A DNA stretch of 64,000 nucleotides from Moraxella bovis (GCF_002014975.1 NZ_MUXV01000006.1:25251-89250), one strand, 5' to 3'; numbered from the stretch's first letter, positions 8,731-19,010 are shown. Notes: a model not told the origin generated them from the sequence alone. Numbers and translations are program-made.

Positions 8731-11553
8731 TCACGATTTTGGTTTTACCGTATATTTTTTGGGTTTGTCGGATTCATTGGTTTGGGTGTTGTCAATAGGT
8801 ATGGCAACCAATTTTCCGTCAATCTTTTCATAGCGTACTTTTGGCTTGTCTGACTTAACAGGTTCATTATCATAAAATCTGTCTTTGCCTGTTTGTCTTT
8901 TATCAAATGACTTATCAGATTTATCAAATTTTTTATTAAAAGACTTGTCTTTATCAAATGACTTTTTGTCATTATTTTTAAAAGTGTCTTTTTTAAAGCT
9001 ATCTTTTCTATCATCTTTTTTAAATCGTGGATTATCTGATTTATCTTTAAATGGCTTTTTATCAAAAGATTTTTTAACTTCTCTGTCTTTTGAATGTTTT
9101 ATATCAGATTTTTTATTACAAACCGTTATTTCATCTTGCCAATCATCATTGACGGCATCAAACGCACTTTCAAATTCATACACTTTCATCATTTGATTTT
9201 TGTGCGTGATTTTAAAACTTTGATGGATGGGTTTTTTTAGATTAAAATCTACGCCAATGGTTTTATCGGTGATTGGTGTTACGTCATAACGAGCCTTGAC
9301 TTCATCGTCTAGCACAAATTTGGTAAAGTTATTGCTAAAATACAGCACGCCATTTGGGACAAGGCGGTTCATGGCACGGCTTATCAGGGCGACATGGTCT
9401 CGCTGTACATCAAACGTTCCCTTAAACTTTTTAGAATTAGAAAAGGTGGGTGGGTCAATAAATATCACGTCAAATTGTTCGGTGTTATTTTTTAGCCAGT
9501 CAAAGACATCGGTGGCGATGAATTGATATTTTGGCACATCATCCAAGGTCGTGGCGGTCAAATCAAGCCCATTTAGGGCAAAGTTTTGTTTGCCCCAATT
9601 TAAATAATTGGCGGATAAATCGACGCTCGTTACCGATTTGGCTCCGCCCATTGCCGAATGCACGCTGGCGGTACAAGTATAGGCAAATAGATTTAAGAAA
9701 TTTTTGCCACGACTGGCATTTTTTATCATTTCACGAATATTGCGGTGGTCAATAAATAACCCCGTATCCAAATAATCTGTAAAATTCACATACAAATATA
9801 CCCCATTTTCATGAGCGACATACATTTTTTTATATCTTTGAGTATCGTCTTTGGTGTTTTTGGTATATTGGTCATTGCCCGATTGTCGCATACGGGTTTT
9901 TATAAAAATACTTTCACGGTGGACATTAAAAATATCCCGAATGGCGGATAATACCAAATTAAAACGGGTTTTGGCGACATCGGTGGGAATTTGTTTTGGT
10001 GGGGCGTATTCTTGGACGTGAATTTTATCGCCATAAATATCAATCGCTACATTATAATTGGGCAAATCAGCGTCATAAATTCGCATATTGCTGATATTGT
10101 TTTTTTGGGCGTGTTTTTTTAGATTGATGATATTTTTTTGTAAGCGGTTGATAAATTCTTGGCTATCAGGATTATCAATTTCTTTTTTATTAAAATTGAT
10201 AATCAATTCATATGCCAAACGGTCGGTTTTGGCAAATTCTACCGCCCCATAACGAAAATACACGGTCAATGCTCCGTTATGGCATTTTAGGGTGTTTGGC
10301 TCGGCAATCGGCAGGGTGTCGGCGTGTTCAATGTGGCTTGCCAGCACCGCCATGTCTGCACGCCCCACATGGCGTAAGCCGTCCGCCACGATAAGCCCCA
10401 AGCCGTGATACAAGGGCTTGATAAAATCGCTCTCGCCCAGTCGCTCGCCATAAGGGGGATTGGTGATGACAAGTGGATAGGCGGTGGTAAGCTCGCTCAG
10501 CACGGCTTTGGCGGTGGCAAGCGGTCGCTGTTCTAGGCGGACGTACTCGGCAATGGGGGCAAGGGCGGACGCTATCAGATTCTTGTGGCAGGCACGCACG
10601 GCATGGGCGTCAGCGTCTAGGGCAAGGGCGGTAAAGTCGCCTTTGATAAGGGATTGTTCTAGGTGTGCAAGGTTGGCATGAAAGTCATCTAAGGCTTTAC
10701 CAGCAAGGGTTTGCCACAGCTCATCATCGTGGTATTGCCAATGATAAAAGCCAAAATCGCTTGCTTTTTTGTCAATGCCCACAGGGTAGGCGGTTTTCAT
10801 GAGTAGGGCTTCAGTGATGAGCGTGCCAGAGCCACACATAGGGTCAATAATGGCGGTATGCTCGCCCTTGTGCCAGTTGCATTCATAAAGCAACGCACTT
10901 GCCAAATTTTCCTTTAAAGGAGCGTCCGTGTTCGCCACACGATAGCCACGGCGGTGCAGGCTTGTGCCTGACAAGTCCAAATACAGCTCGGCAAGCTCAC
11001 CTGTGGCGTGGGCGTAAATGTGAAAATCAGGGGATTTGTCCACGTTTGGTCGCTCGCCTAATTTTTTGTTAAAGCAGTCGGCGATGGCGTCTTTGATACG
11101 CAAGGTGGCAAATTGTTGGTTTACCGACAGGCGTTTGTCGGTGGATAGGCGTATGGCAAAGGTGTTTTCTACGCCAAACACGCTTGTCCAATCATAGCGA
11201 CTGGCGAATTCATACAAGGTAGTGGGAACGTCTTCGTCAATGACTTTGGTCTCAACCGTGCGGGTGGTTTTTTTGCCGCCACTTTCACGCACTTGGCTCA
11301 CGGTTTGGGTTTTTTGGCGAAAATAATACTCGCCAATGGGGAGTAGTACACGGCTTGCCACACGGCTATACAGGCAAATTTTGTAAAAGTCGGCAAGCGA
11401 CACGCCCACACGCACACGCCCTGTCCGCACAATCTGTCCGACCAGCCCAAATAAGTCAAGCTCTATCAATAAGGCATTTTCAAGACCGTCCGCACAGGTG
11501 ATGACAACATCAAAGGCGGTGGGGGTAAAGTTGGCGAAGGGTAATTTTGGCAT
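8731..11553 (-). CDS. rlmKL: 23S rRNA G2445-N2 / G2069-N7 methyltransferase RlmKL
   Basis: Bifunctional methyltransferase acting on helix 74 of 23S rRNA. The order is that of the family: ferredoxin-like and THUMP RNA-binding domain (about 1-165), first Rossmann methyltransferase with DPMCGSGTLITEA and ITNPPYGERLGE (about 360), then a second methyltransferase with FAYTCTASV, and DPPTFSNSKKFKG (about 697). The total of 940 residues exceeds the roughly 700-780 usual for this family. The excess is a C-terminal tail of about 125 residues (from about 812) built almost only of Lys, Asp, Ser and Phe, with repeated KSFDK/KKDD-like units. Flanked by a REP-like repeat downstream and the MscS-type gene upstream, both leaving it probably monocistronic. 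Confidence 0.92.
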   Translation of the reverse strand: MPKLPFANFTPTAFDVVITCADGLENALLIELDLFGLVGQIVRTGRVRVGVSLADFYKICLYSRVASRVLLPIGEYYFRQKTQTVSQVRESGGKKTTRTVETKVIDEDVPTTLYEFASRYDWTSVFGVENTFAIRLSTDKRLSVNQQFATLRIKDAIADCFNKKLGERPNVDKSPDFHIYAHATGELAELYLDLSGTSLHRRGYRVANTDAPLKENLASALLYECNWHKGEHTAIIDPMCGSGTLITEALLMKTAYPVGIDKKASDFGFYHWQYHDDELWQTLAGKALDDFHANLAHLEQSLIKGDFTALALDADAHAVRACHKNLIASALAPIAEYVRLEQRPLATAKAVLSELTTAYPLVITNPPYGERLGESDFIKPLYHGLGLIVADGLRHVGRADMAVLASHIEHADTLPIAEPNTLKCHNGALTVYFRYGAVEFAKTDRLAYELIINFNKKEIDNPDSQEFINRLQKNIINLKKHAQKNNISNMRIYDADLPNYNVAIDIYGDKIHVQEYAPPKQIPTDVAKTRFNLVLSAIRDIFNVHRESIFIKTRMRQSGNDQYTKNTKDDTQRYKKMYVAHENGVYLYVNFTDYLDTGLFIDHRNIREMIKNASRGKNFLNLFAYTCTASVHSAMGGAKSVTSVDLSANYLNWGKQNFALNGLDLTATTLDDVPKYQFIATDVFDWLKNNTEQFDVIFIDPPTFSNSKKFKGTFDVQRDHVALISRAMNRLVPNGVLYFSNNFTKFVLDDEVKARYDVTPITDKTIGVDFNLKKPIHQSFKITHKNQMMKVYEFESAFDAVNDDWQDEITVCNKKSDIKHSKDREVKKSFDKKPFKDKSDNPRFKKDDRKDSFKKDTFKNNDKKSFDKDKSFNKKFDKSDKSFDKRQTGKDRFYDNEPVKSDKPKVRYEKIDGKLVAIPIDNTQTNESDKPKKYTVKPKS

Positions 11554-11783
11554 GGTGTGGGCTTATTTGATAAGAATTTTGGTAAGGGGTTTGGGTAAAC
11601 TAATTATTATAGCATAATTTGGGACGGGTATGGTAGTGACAATTGTTGTTTTTGGGGCGGTATTTAGCAGGGTAAATGGGCGAGGCAAAATGATGTTAGT
11701 GCGATTGTCAAGATGATTGCTTGTTATTATCAATTTAAATGACAGATAATTGTATAAATAACACCAGTTTATTTAATTAATTG

Positions 11784-13031
11784 TCACTGCTTTTTTATGG
11801 CACTCTCTACATCTTCTTCTTTGTCATTGATATTTTTATCCAATGCTTGATGAATCATTGCCAAGTGTTTTTCTTTATCATCTGAGCGGTTAAATAATAT
11901 CTCTTGATAAGGATAAGGGGTTTCAAATCCTGCTTCGTCTAAGGCTCGTTTAATACGCTCATTGATGTTTTCTTTGATAATCGGAATACGGGCAACCGAT
12001 AATGGAGCAACCCAAAAACGCACAATAAAATAAATGGCATATTCGCCCACTTCACTGACGGTCGCCATAGGGGCTGGGTGTTTTAAAATCACTTCATCTT
12101 TGCTTAATGTTTTGATGATGATTTCTTTGGCGTGGGCGACATCATCATACAAGCCAATTCTTGCTTTAACATCAAATCTTATCATCTTTTTGGACGTTAG
12201 GTTAATCACTTCCGATGATGACATGGTCGAATTGGGAATGATGATAATGATGTTATCACGGTCAAGGATTTGCGTGGCTCGCAGGGAGATTTTAACCACT
12301 CGTCCTTCTTTGTCGCCAAGCCGAATCCAGTCGCCCACTTGAAACGACTGCTCTATCAAAATGGTAATGCCCGCGATGAAGTTGGCAAGCGTGCTTTGGG
12401 CGGCAAAACCCACTGCCAAACCCACAATACCCAGACCTGCCACCAAGGATACAATATCAAAACCAAACTGGGCGAGTACGCTTGCCAAAGCAAAAACGAT
12501 AATTAGCACCAAAATCAAGTTTTTGAGCAGTTGTTCAATGGACGCATTGAGTTCATAGTAACGTAACACTCTGGCAACCATTTGCCCACTGGTCGCCCAC
12601 AGCACATAATAAAACCCCGCCCAAGTCGCCGCTTTTGCCGTTGCCTTAATGGTCTCTGCCTGCGTGCCAATCTGCGTCATCACCGCCAGCAAGCTCGCCA
12701 CAAACCATGTATAACGCAGTACCGCCCGAGCAATCCAAACATGGCGCTGTGATAGGTGTAGCGGACGGCGACAATGCTTTAATAAATAGACCAACAGCCA
12801 ATAAAAAAAGCCAATAATCACCAATAAAATCAATATCTTAATGCTAATACTGGCAACAGCCATGCCCCGCTCTGTCCAGTTTAGGGTCTCATCGTCGAGC
12901 GAACCGCCAAGCGACACATACACGCTTTGGTACAAATCATTTAGGATTTTTTCAAAAAAATGGGATAGATTCATGAGCTGATGAATGGTCGATGATAAAA
13001 TGGGCGATGACAACCGATAAATAAACCACAT
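11784..13031 (-). CDS. Mechanosensitive ion channel, MscS family
   Basis: Inner membrane channel that opens on hypo-osmotic stress. About 415 residues from the ATG at 13031; ATG 12974 (about 396 residues) is also possible and neither has a strong ribosome site. Four or five N-terminal membrane helices are followed by the pore-lining helix, seen as SLVAGLGIVGLAVGFAAQSTLANFIAGI, then the beta domain with GDWIRLGDKEGRVVKISLRATQI and the alpha/beta vestibule domain. The Gly/Ala-rich pore helix and the QSTLANF element mark the family. The C-terminal 40 residues are highly charged. It stands alone, with about 230 bp to rlmKL and a repeat-rich gap of about 1 kb behind it. Confidence 0.9.
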   Translation of the reverse strand: MWFIYRLSSPILSSTIHQLMNLSHFFEKILNDLYQSVYVSLGGSLDDETLNWTERGMAVASISIKILILLVIIGFFYWLLVYLLKHCRRPLHLSQRHVWIARAVLRYTWFVASLLAVMTQIGTQAETIKATAKAATWAGFYYVLWATSGQMVARVLRYYELNASIEQLLKNLILVLIIVFALASVLAQFGFDIVSLVAGLGIVGLAVGFAAQSTLANFIAGITILIEQSFQVGDWIRLGDKEGRVVKISLRATQILDRDNIIIIIPNSTMSSSEVINLTSKKMIRFDVKARIGLYDDVAHAKEIIIKTLSKDEVILKHPAPMATVSEVGEYAIYFIVRFWVAPLSVARIPIIKENINERIKRALDEAGFETPYPYQEILFNRSDDKEKHLAMIHQALDKNINDKEEDVESAIKKQ

Positions 13032-13139
13032 CAACAAAGATGTGGTAGAATAAATAAGGTTTGTGAATTATAACATAAAACCTATGGTGTTAAAAAGGGT
13101 TTTAGCCAAATATTGACCCCACAGCCCTTGGATGAGCAT

Positions 13140-13310
13140 AATTGGTTAGGTTTTTAGGATTTTTAACTTAATTTTTTAAATTAAGTGGCCGGTTTGCTTT
13201 TGTTTGTCAAAAACTTACTTCATAGAAAACTCACACTTGCGTTTTTTCCTTGAAAAAAACGTGCAACTTTTCTCATTTTTTATTGCAAGTGCAAAAGAAA
13301 GGCAAGCCTT
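13140..13310. mobile_element. MITE-like element, copy B (degenerate, reversed)
   Basis: Read on the minus strand it shows TTGCAATAAAAAATGAG, the block CACGTTTTTTTCAAGGAAAAA, AAGTTTTTGACAAA and CCGGCCACTTAATTT, in the same order as copy F at 56321-56601. The terminal TAGGGCGTGCC ends have been lost. Confidence 0.5.
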
Positions 13311-13361
13311 GATTTTGCATGAACTTTAATAGACTTCTATGCAAACCTTAACTTTTAAACA

Positions 13362-13455
13362 TACTGCAAAATAAAATCTTTATACATTCAAGCCCTGATA
13401 TTTTCTAGACTTTAAAAATTTAAAAATTCTGTAAGATCATTTTCGCAGTGGCTTT
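13362..13455. repeat. Dispersed repeat, first copy
   Basis: Starts ACTGCAAAATAAAAT, then CCCTGATATTTT and TTTAAAAATT, and ends near CGCAGTGGCT. The same series of blocks lies at 56605-56700 on the same strand. In both places it adjoins a MITE-like element. Confidence 0.55.
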
Positions 13456-13546
13456 CTACATATTTTTCTAAAAATGCAATTGCGGTATTTATAAGAACTT
13501 GGCTTTAATTTTTCTAAAGAGAAATCTAATAGACCACTTGCGAAAT

Positions 13547-13625
13547 TAAGATTTTATTGGGTTTTTAAAAATTTCAAGCTCAATAAAATAAGGCTTTAAA
13601 GACCATTGTTTTTGAATTTCGCAAG
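13547..13625. repeat. Imperfect palindrome
   Basis: Arms CTTGCGAAATT and AATTTCGCAAG with inner ATTTTATTG and CAATAAAAT. Function unknown. Confidence 0.5.
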
Positions 13626-14058
13626 AACTCTAATGTATTTTTCATAAAAAAGATTAAATCTTATCTTACTTGCCCACACCCAAAGACAAGCAAACTCCCA
13701 ACAATATAAAAATAAACCCAGCTTATCACTAAACTGGGTATGGGTAAGATTGCAATAAGTTTTCCCTGCCATTCCTAACGGCGATTTAATTCCTGTCATC
13801 CTAGTTTTATCTTGGTTTTACCATTTAATTTTTGTAATTTTTGTGTATTATAAAAATTCTTCCCATCGCTGACCATTGGTAAAATACTTAAAATTTTGTA
13901 AGCGATTGCCGACATTTGTGTGAAAAATTATCAGTTTTTATCAGTTTTGCTGATGTTTACTAGAAAATTTATGAAATTTGACAAAAACACTTGCTTTTTT
14001 TGTCCAAAAAAGGCATAGTTATGGGTTACAACTTTTTAACAAATCTAAGGTGTTAATT

Positions 14059-15192
14059 ATGACAGATAAATTAACTGTTGGCTTGGTGGGCTGGCGTGGC
14101 ATGGTGGGTTCGGTACTCATGAACCGTATGCTTGAAGAAGGCGACTTTGACCACATCAATCCTGTGTTTTTTTCGACCAGTAACGCAGGTGGCAATGCCC
14201 CAACCTTTGATAACAAAATCCCGACCAGCACCTTAAAAGATGCAAGCAACATCAATGAGCTTGCCAAATGTGATGCCATCATTACCTGTCAAGGGGGCGA
14301 TTATACCAAGTCCACGCACCCCGCCCTTAGAAAATCAGGCTGGAGGGGCTATTGGATTGATGCAGCAAGCTCACTTCGCATGGAAGACGATGCCATCATT
14401 ATCCTAGACCCTGTCAATCGTGATGTCATTGATGTTGCCCTAAAAGACGGCAAAAAAGACTTCATTGGGGGCAACTGTACTGTATCGCTTATGCTTATGG
14501 CAATTGGCGAACTGTTCCGCCGTGATTGGGTGGAGTGGGTGTCAGCGATGACTTATCAAGCCGCCTCAGGAGCAGGGGCGAACAACATGCGTGAGCTTAT
14601 CTTAGGCATGGGCGTACTGCGTGATAGCGTGACGGACAAACTTGCCGACCCTGCCTCTGCCATTTTGGAGATTGACCGCACCATATCCACCACTCAGCGT
14701 TCGGACGATTTCCCCAAACAGCATTTTGGGGCGGTGCTTGCAGGCAGTCTAATTCCCTATATTGACAGCCAAGTTGACAACGGTCAATCTCGTGAAGAGT
14801 GGAAAGGTCAAGCCGAAACCAACAAAATCCTAGGCAAAGAAGAAGACATCATCAGCATTGATGGTATTTGTGTGCGTATTGGGGCAATGCGTTGCCACAG
14901 CCAAGCCCTGACCATCAAGCTCAAAAAAGACATTCCTTTGCACGAAATCGAAAAAGCCCTAATCGATAGCAAAAATCCGTGGCTTGATGTCGTCCCCAAC
15001 AACAAACCCGACAGCATGACACGCCTTACCCCTGTGGCGGTAACAGGTACATTGGGTGTGGCGGTCGGTCGTCTGCGTAAGATGAACATGGGGGGCGAGT
15101 ATCTGACCGCCTTTACTGTGGGCGACCAGCTATTGTGGGGAGCTGCCGAGCCACTTCGCCGTATGCTTGCCATCATTCAAGGTAGAATTTGA
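14059..15192 (+). CDS. asd: Aspartate-semialdehyde dehydrogenase
   Basis: Reduces beta-aspartyl phosphate to aspartate semialdehyde with NADPH, at the branch to lysine/diaminopimelate, threonine and methionine. 377 residues from ATG 14059, which has CTAAGGTG at good spacing; the frame extends to a TTG at 13978 but that leader is atypical. It shows the NADP fold [17 protein letters not shown] (about 8-24), the catalytic Cys140 in [22 protein letters not shown], and the substrate Arg/His region [13 protein letters not shown]. It belongs to the gammaproteobacterial Asd type. asd-fimV order is conserved in Pseudomonas and relatives. Confidence 0.96.
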   Translation: MTDKLTVGLVGWRGMVGSVLMNRMLEEGDFDHINPVFFSTSNAGGNAPTFDNKIPTSTLKDASNINELAKCDAIITCQGGDYTKSTHPALRKSGWRGYWIDAASSLRMEDDAIIILDPVNRDVIDVALKDGKKDFIGGNCTVSLMLMAIGELFRRDWVEWVSAMTYQAASGAGANNMRELILGMGVLRDSVTDKLADPASAILEIDRTISTTQRSDDFPKQHFGAVLAGSLIPYIDSQVDNGQSREEWKGQAETNKILGKEEDIISIDGICVRIGAMRCHSQALTIKLKKDIPLHEIEKALIDSKNPWLDVVPNNKPDSMTRLTPVAVTGTLGVAVGRLRKMNMGGEYLTAFTVGDQLLWGAAEPLRRMLAIIQGRI

Positions 15193-15203
15193 TACACGAG
15201 CCT

Positions 15204-15246
15204 ACTTGACCAAACCAAATCAGCTCGTTGGCGGTCAAGTGATTTT
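15204..15246 (+). terminator. Possible terminator after asd
   Basis: ACTTGACC and GGTCAAGT separated by 21 bases, then GATTTTAATCTTT. The stem is perfect, but the loop is long and the T tract weak. Confidence 0.35.
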
Positions 15247-15432
15247 AATCTTTGCAAATATTGTAAACTTTTGCAAAGATTTTACTACTTGCCCACGTTT
15301 TAATACCATATATTTGCAAATTATCAAAATAAGCTAGCATTTTTTGCCATATTTTGTTATAAATATACCATAAAACTGTTTATTGAACAGTCTATTTTTA
15401 TTCATTATTGACAACCTTTTGAAAGGATAACT

Positions 15433-16890
15433 ATGTCTTGGCATAAAACTCACCGCACTACTTTTATTTATCAAGCAGTGCTTGCTTCGTTGTTTGGTAT
15501 GGTAAGCCTAAATGCTTCCGCCATGAATCTAGGTCAAGCCAACATCACATCGGCACAACACGAGCCTTTATCTGCCACGATAAATGTTACTAATATTGAT
15601 GCTGCCAACTTCCACGCATCTGTCGCCAGTAACGACATATACCGCCAAATGGGGCTCAGTCCTGATGCTCAGATTTCAGCAAGTTTTACACCCACGTCAA
15701 ACAATGCAGGTCAAATTACCCTAACTTCTAATCAACCCATTAGCACGCCTTTTGCTGATGTGGTATTAAACCTAAATAACAACGGCGAGCAAATCATTGA
15801 GCCGCAGACGCTACTTATGCCCTTGCCCGCCGCCAATGCTTTCACCCTACCCGAAGACAAAGTAACACAAGTGGTTACCGCTGAGACTCGACCCAACTTA
15901 CCCGAGACTAGCCCCACCACCAAAACACCTGATGACACCATGTCATTAGACGAGCCAGCAACGCAGGTCATTACCCAAGACATACCTGTGCTTGAACCTG
16001 TTCTTACCGCTGTTGGTATCAGCGAAGGTAATATCATCTCTAAAGAAGAAACGGTATTATCTCAAATCACCCCCGAAGGCACTAACAGACAGGTTGACAT
16101 CCTGACCGAAGAAATCGTTCGTCGTGTATATCCTGCTGGGCAAGTACCGCCCACACCTACCAGCCCAACATTTGACGAGCCATTCATTGCCCAAGACACC
16201 ACACCAGAGCAGGTGTCGCAACCAAAGCAAGACCATGTGACAACACCTACCGAGTCACAGTCAAGTCAAGCCATTTATGTCGTGCAACAAGGCGATAGTT
16301 TATGGAACATTGCTAATGTTATTGCACAGGCAAATAACATGAATGTCAATGAAGTAATGGCCGCGATTCATGAAACCAACCCCGATGCTTTCAATAAAGG
16401 CAACATCAACCAGCTCAAAACAAATGCTAACTTAAACTTACCCAACTATCAAGTCATACCATCACAAAAAGCGATTGCCGAAGCTATTGAAGCCAGACGT
16501 GCCAGCAAAGAGCGAGCTGTTACTGCAAGACAACCAACAAGTAGAAGTAACACAGCAAGACAAACCAGAAAAGAGACACCAAGACGTGGCAGTCAAGTGA
16601 CCGCCAAGCCTGCTCAAAAAGCCCTGCCAAAGGCTCAGATGACCTTGGTAACACCCACGCAACAAGGTAGTGCTACAGGCACCAACAACAAACATTCATC
16701 CAACACAGCGACAGGTGGCGGTAATTTAGCAGGTACTTTGAAAAATACACGTCAGCAAACTGCCAGTAATGCCAAACGTGTTAACAGTCTAAACGAAGAA
16801 CTCTCATCAGCTGCTAGAAAAGTTCAACTACAAAATCAAAAACTTGCTGAACTTGAAAGTCGCTTAAAAAGCCTCAAAGAGAAAAAATAA
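15433..16890 (+). CDS. fimV: FimV-like protein, N-terminal (periplasmic, LysM) half
   Basis: FimV organises polar twitching/type IV pilus machinery and binds peptidoglycan. This 485-residue product matches only the N-terminal half: signal peptide (about 1-30, ending LNASA), the FimV N-terminal beta domain (about 31-135: MNLGQANITSAQHEPLSATI), a Pro/Thr-rich linker, a LysM domain (about 281-341: YVVQQGDSLWNIANVI), and a C-terminal coiled coil (about 445-485: LQNQKLAELESRLKSLKEKK). It stops exactly where single-chain FimV proteins enter their membrane helix. That helix begins the next gene after a 58-bp gap. So the product is expected to be a free periplasmic, murein-binding protein. The ribosome site GAAAGGA precedes ATG 15433. 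Confidence 0.85.
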   Translation: MSWHKTHRTTFIYQAVLASLFGMVSLNASAMNLGQANITSAQHEPLSATINVTNIDAANFHASVASNDIYRQMGLSPDAQISASFTPTSNNAGQITLTSNQPISTPFADVVLNLNNNGEQIIEPQTLLMPLPAANAFTLPEDKVTQVVTAETRPNLPETSPTTKTPDDTMSLDEPATQVITQDIPVLEPVLTAVGISEGNIISKEETVLSQITPEGTNRQVDILTEEIVRRVYPAGQVPPTPTSPTFDEPFIAQDTTPEQVSQPKQDHVTTPTESQSSQAIYVVQQGDSLWNIANVIAQANNMNVNEVMAAIHETNPDAFNKGNINQLKTNANLNLPNYQVIPSQKAIAEAIEARRASKERAVTARQPTSRSNTARQTRKETPRRGSQVTAKPAQKALPKAQMTLVTPTQQGSATGTNNKHSSNTATGGGNLAGTLKNTRQQTASNAKRVNSLNEELSSAARKVQLQNQKLAELESRLKSLKEKK

Positions 16891-16948
16891 TTAACAAAGG
16901 GCACTGCCCATTAAGCCTGTATATCAAGCTTAATAAATCGGAGTTATC

Positions 16949-18907
16949 ATGGAAACCATTATTATCGCCATTGGTGCTGTTGTTGTAATTAGTATTGTGG
17001 CGTTTTTTGTATTAAAAAAACTACAAGCTCAAAAAACAGAACTGCCTGCCAGTCCACAGGCTCATATCCCTACTCAGCAAACCCCAGTAGCACCCACACC
17101 GACAGCAACTGGCAATGATCTTGCCACCGCTGAGGCTCATATCCGCAATCAGAACTACAATGAAGCGATTGCCGAGTTAAAACGGGTGCTAATGACCAAT
17201 CCCCGTCATAACGGTGCGATGCTAAAACTGCTACAAACTTATGGTGTCACCAAACAATTTGCTGCCTTTAACCAGCTACACCAAAAAATCCATGAGATTG
17301 CCGATGGCGAGACCATTCGTGAAGCTGATTTTTGCAAATCGCTATTAGAAGATGAGATAAACAGTGGCGCAGGACAAACACCCGCACCACAGCCCACTCC
17401 CGCTCAAACAGCCGCCGTGGTTGCTGCTGTGGCAGTTCCTACGCAAAATCAGACATCTGATGCTTTTGATAATGGCTTAGATTTTGACTTTGAAACACCA
17501 GCATCCAAGCCCACACCAAGTGTCACTACCAACACTGACCCATCACTTGACTTTGACTTAGAAACCTTAAATACACCAGCACCTACTGCTGAGCCTACGC
17601 TGAGTGGTAGTGACTTTGATTTAGACTTTGACACTCCTGTTCAGCCACCACAGCCTACTGCTGAGCCGACATTAGATTTTGATGATTTCTCCTTTGATGA
17701 ACCAGCAAAAGAGGTGGTAGCACCTGCACTTAGCAATGAGCCTACGCTTGACTTTGACACCACATCAGATGATTTGATGAGCCTAGATGGCAGCTTAGAG
17801 AGTAATTTAGATGTACAATTTAGTCTTGACCCTGCCCCCGCTCCAACAGCGGTAGACAATCAAGCCAATGATGCACTAGATGGTTTTGATTTTGAATTTG
17901 AAACGCCAGAGCCTACCCCTGCTGTCAGCGAACAACCCAACTTAGATAACTTAGATTTTGGTACGATTTCATCAAATAAAGTTAATGAACCTGCCATCGA
18001 AGATACCTTAGGAGATCTGGGCAATGACTTGGGCAGTGACCTAGACTTTAATTTTGAAGCCACTCCCGAACCCACCCCAACTCCTGCTACACCTGATACA
18101 GCGCCAAGTGATGACTTAGCTCTTGATGGCTTTGACTTTGATACTGATGTATCAATCGCCACACCAAAGCCTGTTAATATACCACAAGCAGAAATCAAGC
18201 CAGAAACCGAACTGAGTAAGTTTGGCGACTTTGATTTGACATTTAGCACCGAAACCCCATCAGCTCCTTCGGTATACACTACCTCAACTGCTGATTTTGA
18301 TACTGAACTTACTGCCGAACCTGCCACCAAGCCAGCTCTGACACCAACCATTGACCCCAGTGATGAATTTGCTGATTTTGACTTAGGGTTTAATGAGACT
18401 ACATCAGCACCTGTGGTTACACCAACTGTTACCCCTACTAGCAGTGCTGATAATGATTTAGGGTTTGGCGATTTGGATTTGGGGGTAGAGTCCACGCCAG
18501 CAGTGAGCGAATCTGTACAAGATGATGGCTTGGCATTTGACACTACCGATTTGGCGTTTGACACCACGCCTGTCACTGACATACCAAATGACAGTCTTGA
18601 TATTGACGGTTTTGATTTTACCGAAACACCTGCCACAATCACGCCAGAGCCAACTCCTGCTTCTGTTTCTGAGCCAGTTACTTCTGTTACACCCGTCACA
18701 GCCGTACCAACGCAAACAGCAGGCATTCCATCAGAGCTTGGTTTTGTTGATGAACTGGACAATACCGGCATCACTTTAAATCTTGCCAAACAATATCTTG
18801 ACCTTGGCGAGTACGACAGTGCCAAACGTCTGCTTGATGAAGTAATACAAACAGGTAATACCACTCAGCAACAAAACGCACGTGAGTTATTAACCCAATT
18901 AGTATAA
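16949..18907 (+). CDS. FimV-like protein, C-terminal (membrane and cytoplasmic) half
   Basis: 652 residues forming the second half of FimV as a separate gene. It opens with one membrane helix (about 5-24, IIIAIGAVVVISIVAFFVL) followed by Lys residues, then a TPR-like helical segment (about 54-130). A long, acidic low-complexity region (about 160-590) follows, with more than a dozen LDFDxET / FDFDTP blocks separated by Pro/Thr. The end is the FimV C-terminal motif (about 605-650: LNLAKQYLDLGEYDSAKRLL). The positive-inside rule places the bulk in the cytoplasm. It has its own ribosome site CGGAG before the ATG at 16949. The acidic repeats generate a long, meaningless open frame on the other strand. 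A hairpin lies after the stop at 18928-18955. Confidence 0.85.
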   Translation: METIIIAIGAVVVISIVAFFVLKKLQAQKTELPASPQAHIPTQQTPVAPTPTATGNDLATAEAHIRNQNYNEAIAELKRVLMTNPRHNGAMLKLLQTYGVTKQFAAFNQLHQKIHEIADGETIREADFCKSLLEDEINSGAGQTPAPQPTPAQTAAVVAAVAVPTQNQTSDAFDNGLDFDFETPASKPTPSVTTNTDPSLDFDLETLNTPAPTAEPTLSGSDFDLDFDTPVQPPQPTAEPTLDFDDFSFDEPAKEVVAPALSNEPTLDFDTTSDDLMSLDGSLESNLDVQFSLDPAPAPTAVDNQANDALDGFDFEFETPEPTPAVSEQPNLDNLDFGTISSNKVNEPAIEDTLGDLGNDLGSDLDFNFEATPEPTPTPATPDTAPSDDLALDGFDFDTDVSIATPKPVNIPQAEIKPETELSKFGDFDLTFSTETPSAPSVYTTSTADFDTELTAEPATKPALTPTIDPSDEFADFDLGFNETTSAPVVTPTVTPTSSADNDLGFGDLDLGVESTPAVSESVQDDGLAFDTTDLAFDTTPVTDIPNDSLDIDGFDFTETPATITPEPTPASVSEPVTSVTPVTAVPTQTAGIPSELGFVDELDNTGITLNLAKQYLDLGEYDSAKRLLDEVIQTGNTTQQQNARELLTQLV

Positions 18908-18927
18908 TGTCGTAGCTACCAACATAT

Positions 18928-18955
18928 AAGGCATGTCTTACGATGTGCCTTTTTG
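18928..18955 (+). terminator. Probable terminator after the FimV C-terminal gene
   Basis: AAGGCAT, loop, ATGTGCCTT followed by TTTGCTTTTTTG, starting 21 bases after the stop. Confidence 0.5.
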
Positions 18956-19010
18956 CTTTTTTGTAAAAACCATGTTATGATTCGCCCAATCATTTTACAC
19001 TTAGCTTATC

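Larger units (their letters stand above)
13032..14058. other. Gene-free, repeat-rich gap of about 1 kb
   Basis: I see no convincing gene here. The stretch holds a degenerate reversed copy of the MITE-like family (about 13140-13310), a dispersed repeat also present at 56605-56700, and an imperfect palindrome (13547-13625). The last 80 bases form the asd leader. A 67-codon minus-strand frame at 13596-13799 has no recognisable features. Confidence 0.7.

Noticed and set aside
13596..13799. 67-codon minus-strand frame in the repeat-rich gap
   Set aside because: No recognisable domain, it overlaps a palindrome, and codon use looks random. It could be a remnant, but nothing supports a gene.
17860..18864. 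Long 334-codon open frame on the minus strand
   Set aside because: It is the shadow of the acidic LDFD/Pro-rich repeats of the FimV C-terminal gene; its sequence is only Ser/Val/Lys repeats with no domain and no ribosome site.
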